Assembly (NCBI GenBank): GCA_900470965.1 | Contig: UCCS01000020.1 | Location: forward strand, 26,912 to 90,911 | Source: Hyphomicrobiales bacterium | GTDB lineage: Bacteria; Pseudomonadota; Alphaproteobacteria; Rhizobiales; Rhizobiaceae | Length of the DNA: 64,000 nucleotides | Direction: 5' to 3' | Shown: one piece after another, positions 18,546 to 27,998 of the stretch | Numbering within the stretch: the first letter of the stretch is position 1 | How the letters are laid out: every line of letters starts with the position of its first letter | The notes under the pieces: generated by a model | Told to the model about the DNA's origin: nothing | What the model saw: the letters and a program-made list of their open reading frames with translations, nothing else | The model's database searches: none | Made by a program: the position numbers and the translations under genes

Positions 18546-19471
18546 CAATGGCCCTCTAGTTCGGCAAGACCGAAGCCGCTTTTACCATATCCATTGCCAT
18601 TATAGAGCATATAGACCGCTCCCTTGTGTCCGAAAACGAACGGGTATTCGATCATTTCACTGTCCCAGCCGCTTTCAGATGCCTGAATGGAAAGTGCATC
18701 AAGTGCCAACGTCCAGGTACGGCCGTCATCAGCACTTTGCGCATGGCCTATCCGATACGTGGAGCCGTCTCCTGCTCGGTATGAAAACCACATATGATCG
18801 ATGCCATCACTCAAGCGGATAACAGTTGGGCGAGAAAATGCCTGTGCGACGCCTAGAATATAAGGTACAGCGAGACCGGTCTTCCGCCAGCTTCTTCCAT
18901 CTGAAGATACGGCGCCTTTGATCACATGGACCATTTCACCGTTTCCGCCATCCCAAGTCTCCGTTGATCCATACCACATTTGGTAATCGTGGTTATGCTG
19001 ACGCACCCACGGATAGGACAAGCTAACACTGTCTTCGGAATCGCTCGCAAGATGGGGATGTCTATCCAGGATTTCCAGATTGATCTCCGGGGTCACTTTA
19101 AGGCGTCCAATGTCTCCCCGCCAATGATCACCTGGTTTGTTTTGCCAGCCCATGAAAAGAATAAAGCGATCGCCATCCTTCGAGTAGTCATTGCCGATGC
19201 TGATGCCAGCTTCGTAAAAGCTGCCAGCCGGGCCATGCACAACGAATGGCTCTATGTGATCGCAAACCACGACTCCTGTCGGGATCTCGATATCCACAGC
19301 GCCCACCGAGGATCGATTTTCACTATCCCTACCGCTATAGAAGATACGGAAAATATCGTTCTCCAAATGGACTGCGAGAGGATTGGCTTGGTGAGTAAGT
19401 AGCTTAGGATGCCGCTCTCCGGTTGCGACAAATAGTCTGCCCCGTTTTTTCCAGACCCAATCCGCTGTCAT
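18545..19471 (-). CDS. five-bladed beta-propeller protein resembling GH43/GH32-type glycosidases
   Basis: Soluble protein of 308 residues without signal peptide. Repeated blades end in stretches such as MWYGSTETWDG, MWFSYRAGDGS and YMLYNGNGYGKSGFG, the last typical of predicted beta-fructosidase-like glycoside hydrolases. Such proteins are common in O-antigen clusters with unknown substrates. The start ATG overlaps the PglD-like stop by four bases and the end touches the EmrE-like start, so it is deeply embedded in the operon. Without a signal peptide it should act in the cytoplasm, possibly as a sugar-binding or transferase protein rather than a hydrolase. Confidence 0.7.
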   Translation of the reverse strand: MTADWVWKKRGRLFVATGERHPKLLTHQANPLAVHLENDIFRIFYSGRDSENRSSVGAVDIEIPTGVVVCDHIEPFVVHGPAGSFYEAGISIGNDYSKDGDRFILFMGWQNKPGDHWRGDIGRLKVTPEINLEILDRHPHLASDSEDSVSLSYPWVRQHNHDYQMWYGSTETWDGGNGEMVHVIKGAVSSDGRSWRKTGLAVPYILGVAQAFSRPTVIRLSDGIDHMWFSYRAGDGSTYRIGHAQSADDGRTWTLALDALSIQASESGWDSEMIEYPFVFGHKGAVYMLYNGNGYGKSGFGLAELEGH

Positions 19472-20130
19472 ATATTTCTTAACCGATTGCTTGGAACGCG
19501 GGATCGTTCAGTCTCCGGCGTGCTGTAGACGCCGTATTCCGCGGCATCGGAAAGGAGCACAGTTCCAGCTCCTAACACGCAGAAGTTGCCAACGTTAACA
19601 TGATCTCTCAATGTCGAATTTACACCGATGAAGCAGCTTTCTCCTATGGTTACACCACCGGAAACAACAACATGAGATGATATGAATGTGTGGTCATTGA
19701 TCGTAGAGTGATGACCGATGTGATTTCCGCTCCAGAGCGTTACATTGTCGCCGATTTTTGCGAAGGGCTGGATCGTGTTGTCCTCCAGAATGAAGCAGTT
19801 CCGTCCGAACGCATTGCCGTTCAGCGCTGTCGCTCTGGAACTAATGTAGCTGCATAGCTCATAGCCAACTTCAATGGCGGCCTCAAACTTCTGTTTGCGG
19901 ATCTGATTGAGCTTTGCGTAACTGAGCGCCACGAACATTGAATGTTCGGTGGGCGGATATCGGCTGGTTACCTCCTCAAAACTGATTACCGGGAGGCCAC
20001 AAAAACTATCTTCGGTCAAAAAAGCCTTGTCGACTGTGAAGGCAACGACCTCGTATGGGCTATCAGTAGTGAAGTAATAGTGAGCGAGTTGTGCAATATC
20101 GCCGGTACCGAATATTACAATCTTGCTCAT
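19468..20130 (-). CDS. PglD/NeuD-like sugar N- or O-acyltransferase
   Basis: Protein of 220 residues. The N-terminal Rossmann-like domain starts MSKIVIFGTGDIAQLA and carries the nucleotide-sugar site; the C-terminal half is a left-handed beta-helix (for example VTLWSGNHIGHH, TFISSHVVVSGG, CFIGVNST). This is the architecture of PglD and NeuD. The catalytic histidine is likely in GHHSTI. With dTDP-Fuc4N synthesised here, acylation of the 4-amino group is a natural job. GGAGATAAAG precedes the ATG; two bases separate it from the methyltransferase stop. Confidence 0.82.
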   Translation of the reverse strand: MSKIVIFGTGDIAQLAHYYFTTDSPYEVVAFTVDKAFLTEDSFCGLPVISFEEVTSRYPPTEHSMFVALSYAKLNQIRKQKFEAAIEVGYELCSYISSRATALNGNAFGRNCFILEDNTIQPFAKIGDNVTLWSGNHIGHHSTINDHTFISSHVVVSGGVTIGESCFIGVNSTLRDHVNVGNFCVLGAGTVLLSDAAEYGVYSTPETERSRVPSNRLRNI

Positions 20131-20132
20131 CT

Positions 20133-20762
20133 TTATCTCCGTACGATCATTGTGAATTCGTAGAGGCCATAGTCGTGTAAGAGTGCCACATGGCGCGAGT
20201 AGCGGCTTTTACAAATCTGGAATAGATGAAGCGGATCCGCATAAAATAAGTCGGGACGCATTTTATGTGTGTCGGAGTAAGACGTCAGACAGTTAAACGC
20301 AAACCCGCGTGTACTTACCTCGTTCATCATGTCCAGTGTCTCGAGCAGATATTCTTCCCACTCCTGCTCAGATCTTCCGAGTTTAACGTTGAAAATCCCC
20401 GACGCGACACTGTAATCGACAATGGTGTCGGGACGGCTTGATATCTCGAACCGAGCATTTGGGTTGTGAACGAAACGTTGCCGAGCGGCGTCGACCATTG
20501 CCGATGAAACGTCCAGGCCGACGTACCGGACCGAATGCTTGAGCTTCGAAATATGGTCGAGGAGGGCGCCATAGCCGCAACCGACATCGCATAGGGTATA
20601 CGGGCCATTTGCTGCGATAAGCGTCAGCAATTGATCAAAACGAAGAATCTGACTGTCCGCGTCTCTCCAGTCGACTCCCGCAGCAGTCTGGCCATGTTGT
20701 GCAAGCCGATTCGAATAATAAACGGCAACCTCGTTCAGGAGCTCGTTCGTTCCATCAGTCAT
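20133..20762 (-). CDS. class I SAM-dependent methyltransferase
   Basis: Protein of 209 residues with the SAM motif LCDVGCGYGALLDHI (about 57-71) and motif II acidic residue in VRYVGLDVS. No membrane segments. It sits between the WbqC-like and PglD-like genes in the minus-strand operon; AAGGTGACAGA precedes the ATG. O- or N-methylation of a sugar or of its acyl group is likely from context. The exact acceptor is unknown. Confidence 0.78.
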   Translation of the reverse strand: MTDGTNELLNEVAVYYSNRLAQHGQTAAGVDWRDADSQILRFDQLLTLIAANGPYTLCDVGCGYGALLDHISKLKHSVRYVGLDVSSAMVDAARQRFVHNPNARFEISSRPDTIVDYSVASGIFNVKLGRSEQEWEEYLLETLDMMNEVSTRGFAFNCLTSYSDTHKMRPDLFYADPLHLFQICKSRYSRHVALLHDYGLYEFTMIVRR

Positions 20763-20822
20763 TCTGTCACCTTGAATTTAGCACATTTGTAACGGTCCGA
20801 CCGATCAGCGACCAACCGGGGG

Positions 20823-21551
20823 CTATTCGAGGTCTTGTTTAGGGGCAGCTATAGTGGGTCTGTTCAGATGCTGCATATAAAGCGGGCTTTCGTGACCGCA
20901 GTTGAAGAGCAAGTCCAAAATGGAGACACTGTGCTCAAATTCACCCCAGAGCTGAGGGTAGACCGGGTAGCCACCATAATCAAACCATTCGACGGCAACA
21001 CCAGCGTCTGCGAAAAGAGATTGGTCGAGATAATCCTGTGCGGCAGGCCCGGACACGTAGGTGGTGGCGCCGGTGGCAAGACAAACGCCTAGGAGGCGCT
21101 CGCTTTTTCCTTCCTGAAGGTCAAATTCAGAAGCCTGTCGAATGCTGGTTGTAATTCCCAAATAGCCGCAGATCGCCTTAAGCAGGTCCGTGTTCAAATC
21201 GGAAAGGAGGGTTTGCTTCCCATGCAGCAGGATGGGTTCAATCAATGTGGCAATGTCACAATAATATTGCGCCTTGCCATAGTTGTGGGCTAGGCTTCTC
21301 CAATGAGCGTCACGCCAAGCGTCGCCATCGATCTCAGTCTCTTTGATAGTTTGAAGGTACCGGCCTTTTACCTTTACGGGTACCGTCAACCACTGCAGCC
21401 CCTGTGGCGTCTTAAGTTTATTGCGGTTACGCCAGTCTCGCCGTGTATATTGCACGTCGTCGTAAAGGATAAACTCGTCTACCGCACCAATCATGTCAAA
21501 GTACCCCTTCCAAGGAAGGTAATTTGACTGAACAATGGCAACCTTTTTCAT
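20823..21551 (-). CDS. WbqC-like family protein
   Basis: Protein of 242 residues starting [21 protein letters not shown], followed by [20 protein letters not shown], both hallmarks of the WbqC-like family found in O-antigen clusters. The biochemical function is not established to my knowledge. The chosen ATG (21551) overlaps the rmlB stop by four bases; the frame extends to 21608 but that part lies in rmlB. Coupling to rmlB suggests that it acts on a dTDP-amino sugar, perhaps in attaching a side chain, together with the methyltransferase and acyltransferase that follow. Confidence 0.85.
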   Translation of the reverse strand: MKKVAIVQSNYLPWKGYFDMIGAVDEFILYDDVQYTRRDWRNRNKLKTPQGLQWLTVPVKVKGRYLQTIKETEIDGDAWRDAHWRSLAHNYGKAQYYCDIATLIEPILLHGKQTLLSDLNTDLLKAICGYLGITTSIRQASEFDLQEGKSERLLGVCLATGATTYVSGPAAQDYLDQSLFADAGVAVEWFDYGGYPVYPQLWGEFEHSVSILDLLFNCGHESPLYMQHLNRPTIAAPKQDLE

Positions 21552-22606
21552 ACGCCGGCCCCTACACGCTGCAACCGATAGCTTCCGTCGAGAATTGCTC
21601 GCCACCAATGCGCATTATCTAGGTACCATTGGACGGTTTTACGAAGTCCGGTTTCGAAGTTTTCCCACGGTTCCCAACCTATTTCGCTCTTGATTTTATT
21701 GATGTCCATCGCATAGCGATAGTCGTGCCCGGGCCGATCTACTACGTGAACTATTTGGCTCTTGTAACTCTTGCCATCAGGCAATGGCCGAAGTTCATCC
21801 AATATTGAACAAATTTCACAGACAACGTCGATGTTTCGACGCTCCGCCAAGCCACCGATATTGTAGGTTTCGCCAACCTTGCCCCTTTCCGCGACAAGCG
21901 CCAAGGCGCGAGCATGGTCTTCGACGAATAGCCAATCTCTGATCTGGTGCCCGTTTCCATAAACTGGAAGATCGGCTCCATTAAGAGCGCTTACAATCAT
22001 GTGTGGAATAAGCTTCTCTGGGAAGTGATAGGGCCCATAATTGTTAGAGCAGTTCGTAATAACGGTCGGCAGCCCATATGTCCGGTGCCAAGCGACAACC
22101 AAGTGGTCACTCGCCGCCTTACTCGCTGAATAAGGTGAATTCGGCCGATAGCGATGGGTTTCGGTGAAGGCGGGGTCACCTTCGTGAAGTTCACCGAAAA
22201 CTTCATCAGTACTGACGTGATGAAAACGAAATTTCGTCTTTCTCTCTGGCGGAAGCTGATCATAGTACGCGCGCGCCGATGCCAACAGGCTATAAGTGCC
22301 CATAATGTTCGTCTGCATGAAGACATGAGGTGCGTCAATTGATCGATCGACGTGGCTTTCGGCAGCTAGGTGCATGATAATGTCGGGCCTAAACTCGAAA
22401 ACGAGCGCCCTCATCTGGCCAGTGTCGCAGATGTCATGGCGGTGGAAGCTATATTCCGCCAGTCCATTCACCAAATCGAGCGACCTCTCGTTCCCAGAAT
22501 AGGTCAGACAGTCAACGTTGCTGACCGTCCATTGCTTTTCCAGGACCATATGCCTCACGACAGCGGAGCCTATAAATCCCGCTCCACCGGTCACCAAAAC
22601 TCTCAT
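21548..22606 (-). CDS. rmlB: dTDP-glucose 4,6-dehydratase
   Basis: Extended SDR of 352 residues. GGAGFIG (7-13) binds [15 protein letters not shown] is the RmlB signature, STDEVFGEL carries the catalytic Thr-Asp-Glu, and [10 protein letters not shown] holds Tyr and Lys. It converts dTDP-glucose to dTDP-4-keto-6-deoxyglucose, the substrate of the WecE-type enzyme. It is the first gene of the minus-strand operon ending at 18171. RmlA is in the separate plus-strand operon at 10856. Confidence 0.95.
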   Translation of the reverse strand: MRVLVTGGAGFIGSAVVRHMVLEKQWTVSNVDCLTYSGNERSLDLVNGLAEYSFHRHDICDTGQMRALVFEFRPDIIMHLAAESHVDRSIDAPHVFMQTNIMGTYSLLASARAYYDQLPPERKTKFRFHHVSTDEVFGELHEGDPAFTETHRYRPNSPYSASKAASDHLVVAWHRTYGLPTVITNCSNNYGPYHFPEKLIPHMIVSALNGADLPVYGNGHQIRDWLFVEDHARALALVAERGKVGETYNIGGLAERRNIDVVCEICSILDELRPLPDGKSYKSQIVHVVDRPGHDYRYAMDINKIKSEIGWEPWENFETGLRKTVQWYLDNAHWWRAILDGSYRLQRVGAGV

Positions 22607-23595
22607 ATTATACCGACGACAACGTCTTCCCTAGCTCGTCTCTTTGTTGAGGGAACGCATAGCAGTCGATCTCCTACGTCGCAAGGCAGAGCCATCGCGA
22701 CAGTTAGGTCATCCAGAGTTCCAGCCTCGTCATATGGCTACAGGATCGACGTGGGTTGATCTGGAAGTTCAGTTTTGCGATGGGGCTAGTTGAGTTTGGA
22801 CGCGAGTGCAACCGTAGACCGCTTGCTGGCCGAAAAACCGCGAAATTTGGATGGCAAGCTTATTTACTCAAATCATCGGCAACGCGGCGAGGATTGAGAT
22901 CATGCAGATCCCGATATCAATGGTAAGTTTCGACTGTGCCGTCTCGCCGAAGTTGCGGACGAGCGGCTCTCCGATCAATACCAATCTCGGCCCGTGAACG
23001 AGATAAAGAGGAAAGGAGATTCTGCCGAGAAGTCTCGAGAAATGGCAAGACAGAAACCTGTTCACAGGCTTGATACCGATGCATCCGAGCGTCAACGCGA
23101 CTGTGGCGACCATATTCCATGCATCATATGCAGGTGGCAAAAAGGCAGGGGCCGATAGGCCGACAGCAAGCATCGCTGCGAACACCCAGGGCGATATATC
23201 TTTAACATACTCCCGTTGAATGACGCCCGCGATCACAGCCCCCAAAAGAAATAGCGAGTAAAGCCTATGATCTTCAGGCGTGGAAAATATAAGTATGACA
23301 GAGATAATAAAAATGGTCGGAAGATAGTAGGCAGATTGGGCGCTGAGTAAAAGGACTGCGAAAAGAAGGAACGAGCCGATTAATTCTACGCTCATCGTCC
23401 ACATCGGGCCAGCGTAAGTCACACAGGGATTATAGTGAAAGAAGACATCAAAAAAGGAAAAGCGTAGAACGTATTCCGCTTTGGACTGAAAATTCAACGC
23501 GTTTGAAAATGTCGCTAGTCTTTCACTGGATGTGTTTTGTAGTCCTGCGATCATTGCAAGGTGCACAGCAATTGCAACAACAAAAATGGGGAGCA

Positions 23596-24348
23596 CTAGG
23601 CCGTGGACTCGTTATGACGGAGAGTAAGACGAACACAAGCTAGCTTCGTCATAGCGAGAAAGTTCGTGCCCAGTTTGTCGTATCGGGTAGCGATCCGTCG
23701 ATAACATTTAAGCTTGCTAAAAAACCGCTCGATCAGATTTCGCTTTCTGTACAGCCAAGGGCTAAAGACGATTGGGCTCTTTCGGTTGGATTTTGGCGCG
23801 ATATTCGCCCATGATCGTCTGGCTCTCACTTCTGCGCGGAGCCAATCAGCGTCGTATGCCTTGTCGGCAAGGAGCATAGCTCCTGGGGGCAGATCATTAA
23901 GCAGCGCGCTCGCTGCTGTTAAATCGTGAGCGTGACCGGGTGTGATGGCAATCTTGATTGGCAGCCCCTTGCTGTCGGTGACGGCGTGAATCTTGGTTGT
24001 GAGACCGCCCCGACTTCGCCCGAGGCAGCGGTCCTGATGATCCGCCTTTAACGTGGCTGCCAGATGATGGGCGCGAACTGAAGTCCCGTCGATCATCGCG
24101 ATGCCATCATCTGATGGGCTCGTTACGGCATCCATCAACCCGTCCCAAACTCCAGCCGCCGTCCAGCGCCTGAAACGATTAAAGCAAGTTGTGTAAGGCC
24201 CGTATCGTTCAGGGATATCCCGCCAAGTGGCTCCAGATCGCAGAACCCAAAAGATGCCGTCTAAAACGCGACGATCATCAACGCGTGGCACGCCTCGCGG
24301 CTTATTGGGTAGAAGTGGTTCGATCAAGCCCCACTCGAAGTCGGTCAA
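23596..24348 (-). CDS. IS5-family (IS427 group) DDE transposase
   Basis: Protein of 250 residues: LTDFEWGLIEPLLPNKPRG at the N-terminus, RSGATWRDIPERYGP in the insertion-domain region, DGTSVRAHH with the first catalytic aspartate, then ADKAYDADWLR with the second and the RNLIERFFSKLK segment with the glutamate. The frame is uninterrupted, so the element may be active. The start is taken as TTG 24348. The stop TAG is made from the TA target duplication plus the next base of the host gene, so it is not encoded within the element. Confidence 0.9.
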   Translation of the reverse strand: MTDFEWGLIEPLLPNKPRGVPRVDDRRVLDGIFWVLRSGATWRDIPERYGPYTTCFNRFRRWTAAGVWDGLMDAVTSPSDDGIAMIDGTSVRAHHLAATLKADHQDRCLGRSRGGLTTKIHAVTDSKGLPIKIAITPGHAHDLTAASALLNDLPPGAMLLADKAYDADWLRAEVRARRSWANIAPKSNRKSPIVFSPWLYRKRNLIERFFSKLKCYRRIATRYDKLGTNFLAMTKLACVRLTLRHNESTA

Positions 24349-24948
24349 GTCTGACGGCTCATGCCAAGTCGTGAATTAATTCCACAGCAATTTGAAATCC
24401 ACTAATGGGCGAAACCCTAGCGACGCCGATTCTCACCGTGTAAGTATTTCTCATGCAGGTCTCGATTTACGAATTTGTGAAGCAGAAGCTGATTACCCAT
24501 GGCGTCGACAGGACGCGAGACGGGCTGGTAACAATTGAGAACAAGTACCTTTTTCTAGGCTTCGTTCATCTTGAGCGCGCGGTCAGGAATGCTGATTTCG
24601 ATGCGGTGCAACGCAGAGTGAAAATAATCGACGAGCGCGTGCATTCATTGGGAAAACGGCACCTGATTGTGTTTGCCTACATGTATCTTTACTTTTCGGA
24701 CGGAACTCCGAAAAAGACACATGCGGAAATTACAACGAATGATGGGACGGTTTTGAGGTCGGTTGAATATCGGCGCGCTGTTACGTCAGAGGAACGCCTG
24801 ATCGCCGATTGGGGTCGCCTTCTATTTGAGCGGTGTGGAGATAGCCTTCTTCGGGCAGTCTACGCTTCGAAGGTCTGAATTCGCTGGCCCATTCGACGTT
24901 GTCGATTTCAACGTTTTTCGGTCAGCTCGTGTTTATGAGTTCACGGCC
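23599..24948 (-). mobile_element. IS5/IS427-type insertion sequence with a passenger ORF (1350 bp)
   Basis: Ends are imperfect inverted repeats: GGCCGTGGACTCGT on the left and GGCCGTGAACTCAT on the right read inward, 12 of 14 matching. A TA dinucleotide flanks each side (23597-23598 and 24949-24950). The target is the acyltransferase gene, and excision at these points restores its frame. It contains one DDE transposase gene and a second, opposite-strand ORF of unknown function. The length is greater than usual for this group. A weaker end-like sequence lies at 24373-24388, where a shorter, standard element would end. Confidence 0.85.
24453..24878 (+). CDS. hypothetical passenger protein inside the insertion sequence
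   Basis: Uninterrupted frame of 141 residues starting MQVSIYEFVKQKLITHG, rich in charged residues, no signal peptide or membrane segment. It lies divergent from the transposase, wholly between the inverted repeats. The ribosome site is weak. I do not recognise a family. Codon use is plausible for a real gene and the frame is long for chance, but function is unknown. Confidence 0.5.
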   Translation: MQVSIYEFVKQKLITHGVDRTRDGLVTIENKYLFLGFVHLERAVRNADFDAVQRRVKIIDERVHSLGKRHLIVFAYMYLYFSDGTPKKTHAEITTNDGTVLRSVEYRRAVTSEERLIADWGRLLFERCGDSLLRAVYASKV

Positions 24949-25230
24949 TAACCGAAAGTAACGAGATCCTGCAGCCGCAATCAGTTTCTCAACTTGCCGC
25001 TCTTTAAAATAACCGTACGACAGTGAGATTCCGGACACCACGAAAAAGACAAGCACGGCGGCGTATAATCCGCTGAACGGCAGAAGCAGACGCAAGAAGG
25101 CACCACTCTCCGCTGTTACTGGCAAACCCTCGCAGAAAACGTGAAAAAGTAGGACGAATATAGCTCCCCACCCGCGCAACCCGTCTAGGACGGGTAATCG
25201 TTCCTCCTGGCGGGCGAAACCATCGACACC

Positions 25231-26350
25231 CCCTAAATCATCTATTTGGTTTCGTTTGCTCGCTTAAGCTTCCTTTGACCGCTCTTGTACCGTAGCCCTC
25301 GGAATATCAACAGATGTTTCGCTGGCCTATTTTGATCGAGCAGCCGCGATTACGTCTGGTTCTTGGATAACTGACGTTTATTCTCCGTAGCCCTTAAGTC
25401 GATAAACTTCGACAGCAAAATATTGGTGGGAGGGCGAGGTCTAGATCATTCAAGAGCGAGAGCCTCCGATGCATTTCCCGACATGAGGGAACCGAAGCGG
25501 CAAACGAAATTCGGGGCGTAGCGCCTATTGCAGTGATGGTCTCCTCATCGGCGTATGCAGGCTTCCTCCACGGCCATGATCTCTACGCGTCCCCGGGAGA
25601 GCCGATGGAGCGGCGGTGGTCCGCCTGGAGTCGCCTTCACTCATCCTGCCGGTCGCAGCGGGCAATTGCCGAAGGATATTGTAAGCGTTCACGCGCGTCC
25701 TCCAGCTCGACGTATACGCCAGATGTAATCGCCTGACGGCACCGGACCGTGTCGGTCGCGACTGCGGCTGGCTATTGTTGGCGGAGTGCGGAAGATGGCT
25801 CGAAGTGATTGGTGAACTCTTCATGTCTTAAAGCTGTCTGGCGCGGTTTCGCCCCTCACACTCGGCTCGTCGAAAGGAAAGAATGATCAGCACGTTTGAT
25901 CGCGGACATGTGCACCTGGCCCATCTTCTTGACCGAGCTGCATCGAGATCGGAAAACGTCGAGGGAACCGTCGAGCCGATAGCAAGCGTTGAATTATTGT
26001 AAGCCGCTTCTTCATCTGAAAGCATTGATATTGGCATTGGATTCTGCGCGACGCAGACCGTTTTTGGCTTGCTGAGGGCGCAGATTAGCATCAAAATCCA
26101 GACTGTAATCGTGATGCCAAAAATAGCCGATCGGCCCACGGTTCCTCCGTTCGCCCGTCTTTCGTTCGCGCGAGCGGCGTCCCGCATGCGCGCACCGATT
26201 ATTCAAAGCTCGCGCTCGCTGATGCTTCCCCTCATACGGAGAAGCAGCCGATCGTTGGACACGTGTCTTTGGATATGCCGACATATCTGTCATTTTTAGG
26301 ATGACAAAGATTCCCAGTTGCGCGATTAGTCCGGCAACTGGAGCTGATAA
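25231..26350. other. 1.1-kb region without a supported gene
   Basis: No frame here has family likeness. The reverse frame 25828-26187 (119 residues) contains one hydrophobic stretch (SAIFGITITVWILMLICAL) and could be a small membrane protein, but it lacks a good ribosome site and most of its length is of low quality. The rest looks like decayed sequence between the disrupted acyltransferase and the polymerase-like gene. Confidence 0.4.
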
Positions 26351-27667
26351 ATGCGTAGCTTAGGATCAAGAGCGGGTTTACTATTCTCGCTATCGTTCAC
26401 TACATTGGTTTTCTTCAACTATTTGTATTTTCTCAAATGGTGGCAGCCTACAGGAAGCCGGCTGTGGGTTGTTGCGCTGATCGCAATCTCGGCACCATTC
26501 GCTGTTCTTGCTTTTCGCGACTGGCGGAAGTTTGCGGTACCGGGGGCGATCATTCTTGCCTATGTCGTTTACATGGTGTTGAGTTACTTCGCTTTTCGCA
26601 CAATGGCTTTCGATATCCGCTACCTTTGTCAATTCATATTGACGGTGCTGCCCTTCTTCGGCGCTGGCATCCTTGCGGGATGGCGGCCCGGCGGCCTGAT
26701 TGTCGTCGTGATGTTCGCTGGCATAGCTTTGTTGCTCGCCTTGCCGGTTGCCTGGATCCAATATGGTTCATTGTGGGAAGGTGACGACTTTCGCGATGTT
26801 TTGGCGATCCCGCAGGTGCCGGGCAGGGCGCCCTACTACAGTTATTACCAGTTGGTCGCTTATGGAATTGCTCTTAGCGCAATTCCATCGTTCGTATGGC
26901 TTCTCGGTCGAACGCGTCTTCCCATCGCGTATGTTGTTGGTCTCGGCGTCACGCTACTGCTGGCGGAACTAGGTTCTCGCACGATGTTTCTGCTTTTGCC
27001 GATCGTGCTCGCAGCCCTTGTATTCCGCATCAAGGGGGTCGCACAGGCAGCGATATATACCGGATTGTCCGCCATCCTAGTTGCCGGCGTGTTCTATGCG
27101 CCGATCGCAAAAAATCTTTCGGTCGTGCAGCGAACGGAAGGCGAGGCGGAGCGGTATGAGCAGGGTGCTATATTTCAGCCCAAGACAGATGCACATAATC
27201 CCTATGACGCAGCAGGTGCGTTTGACACCGGAGACGGCGGTGATCACCGTACCTGGTCAAGGCGTACTTTGTTTGAGTTTGCATTAAAGGGCTGGTTATC
27301 AAACCCGGCCTCTGCTGTTTTCGGTCGGGGTCTGGGATCTTATTCACTGGACCTCGCTGGTGTCTATCCCGGCTGGCTGCCCGCGCAACACAGCGGTGAG
27401 ATCTATCCGCACAATTGGATCTTGGAGGCCGGTTACGAGGGCGGCGCGATCGCGGTGTTGCTACTTGGGGTGGTCCTTGTGTTCCCTTTCTGGCGCATCC
27501 TCAGTGAATGGGAAACTTCGGCGAGTTCGTTGGCGATCGCCGGGATGTACCTGCTGATATTCGGTGCCGCGTTTTTCTCCGGTGGGATCGCTCTCAATTA
27601 TACGCTCTTCTTCCTTGCTGGGGCGGCGTTATCGGCGCAGAGCCTTTACTCTGCGCGGGGTAAATGA
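26351..27667 (+). CDS. O-antigen ligase/polymerase (Wzy/WaaL-like) membrane protein
   Basis: Protein of 438 residues with about 10 to 12 hydrophobic segments and one long periplasmic loop (about residues 250-350). The loop holds YPHNWILEAGYEGG, matching the PHN-x-xLE motif of the Wzy_C family of O-antigen ligases and polymerases. It would polymerise or ligate surface polysaccharide on the periplasmic face. No other polymerase is seen in the window, so it may be the Wzy for the repeat unit moved by the flippase at 1076. Ligase and polymerase cannot be told apart here. Confidence 0.78.
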   Translation: MRSLGSRAGLLFSLSFTTLVFFNYLYFLKWWQPTGSRLWVVALIAISAPFAVLAFRDWRKFAVPGAIILAYVVYMVLSYFAFRTMAFDIRYLCQFILTVLPFFGAGILAGWRPGGLIVVVMFAGIALLLALPVAWIQYGSLWEGDDFRDVLAIPQVPGRAPYYSYYQLVAYGIALSAIPSFVWLLGRTRLPIAYVVGLGVTLLLAELGSRTMFLLLPIVLAALVFRIKGVAQAAIYTGLSAILVAGVFYAPIAKNLSVVQRTEGEAERYEQGAIFQPKTDAHNPYDAAGAFDTGDGGDHRTWSRRTLFEFALKGWLSNPASAVFGRGLGSYSLDLAGVYPGWLPAQHSGEIYPHNWILEAGYEGGAIAVLLLGVVLVFPFWRILSEWETSASSLAIAGMYLLIFGAAFFSGGIALNYTLFFLAGAALSAQSLYSARGK

Positions 27668-27998
27668 TGAGTTATGTGAGACCTTCTACCAGCCGCACGC
27701 CTTACGGAATGGATCGACAACTTTATCCAGTCCTGTGATGTCCAAAGTCGCAGTGAAGAGGCTTTCGGAAAAAGGGCGTTATGCGCAACACCTTGGATCT
27801 CCCAAGCATCTTCTTGATGACTCCGATTGATTTGGCGCTGATCAAAGGTCTAGAGCGCGTCCATTTTACTCGGGGTCGTATCCGCATGCCTTGAAGTAAT
27901 TGGCGAATTCTTGTGGTTTGAAGGTAAGCGGTGCCTTGACCCCACCTTCCGGATCAGCATGTGATTGTTGATGTTGTTGCCGAACGAGGCTCCGACAT
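27668..27998. other. 331-bp gap without a recognised gene
   Basis: Short frames only. The stretch joins the polymerase-like gene to an IS66 remnant and is probably debris of earlier insertions. Confidence 0.4.

Larger units (their letters stand above)
22868..25179 (-). pseudogene. acyltransferase-3 family gene split by an insertion sequence
   Basis: The 3' part (22868-23596) has many membrane segments and SFPLYLVHG near its end, typical of acyltransferase-3 enzymes that O-acetylate surface sugars. The 5' part (24949-25179) has RGWGAIFVLLFHV, the family histidine motif, and ends in RYFRL. Removing 23599-24948 plus one TA rejoins RYFRL to VLPIFVVAI in frame, which proves that this is one gene disrupted by the insertion. 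Family-like residues extend upstream of 25179 (about to 25230), but no standard start codon is seen there, so the 5' end may also be damaged. Confidence 0.88.

Noticed and set aside
23599..23602. GGCC as a 4-bp target duplication of the insertion sequence
   Set aside because: GGCC at both edges also restores the frame, but it is part of the inverted repeats; TA as duplication gives symmetric ends and fits the family better.
25525..25824. Reverse frame of 99 codons in the 25-26 kb gap
   Set aside because: Low-complexity Ser/Arg/Thr composition, no ribosome site, no family.
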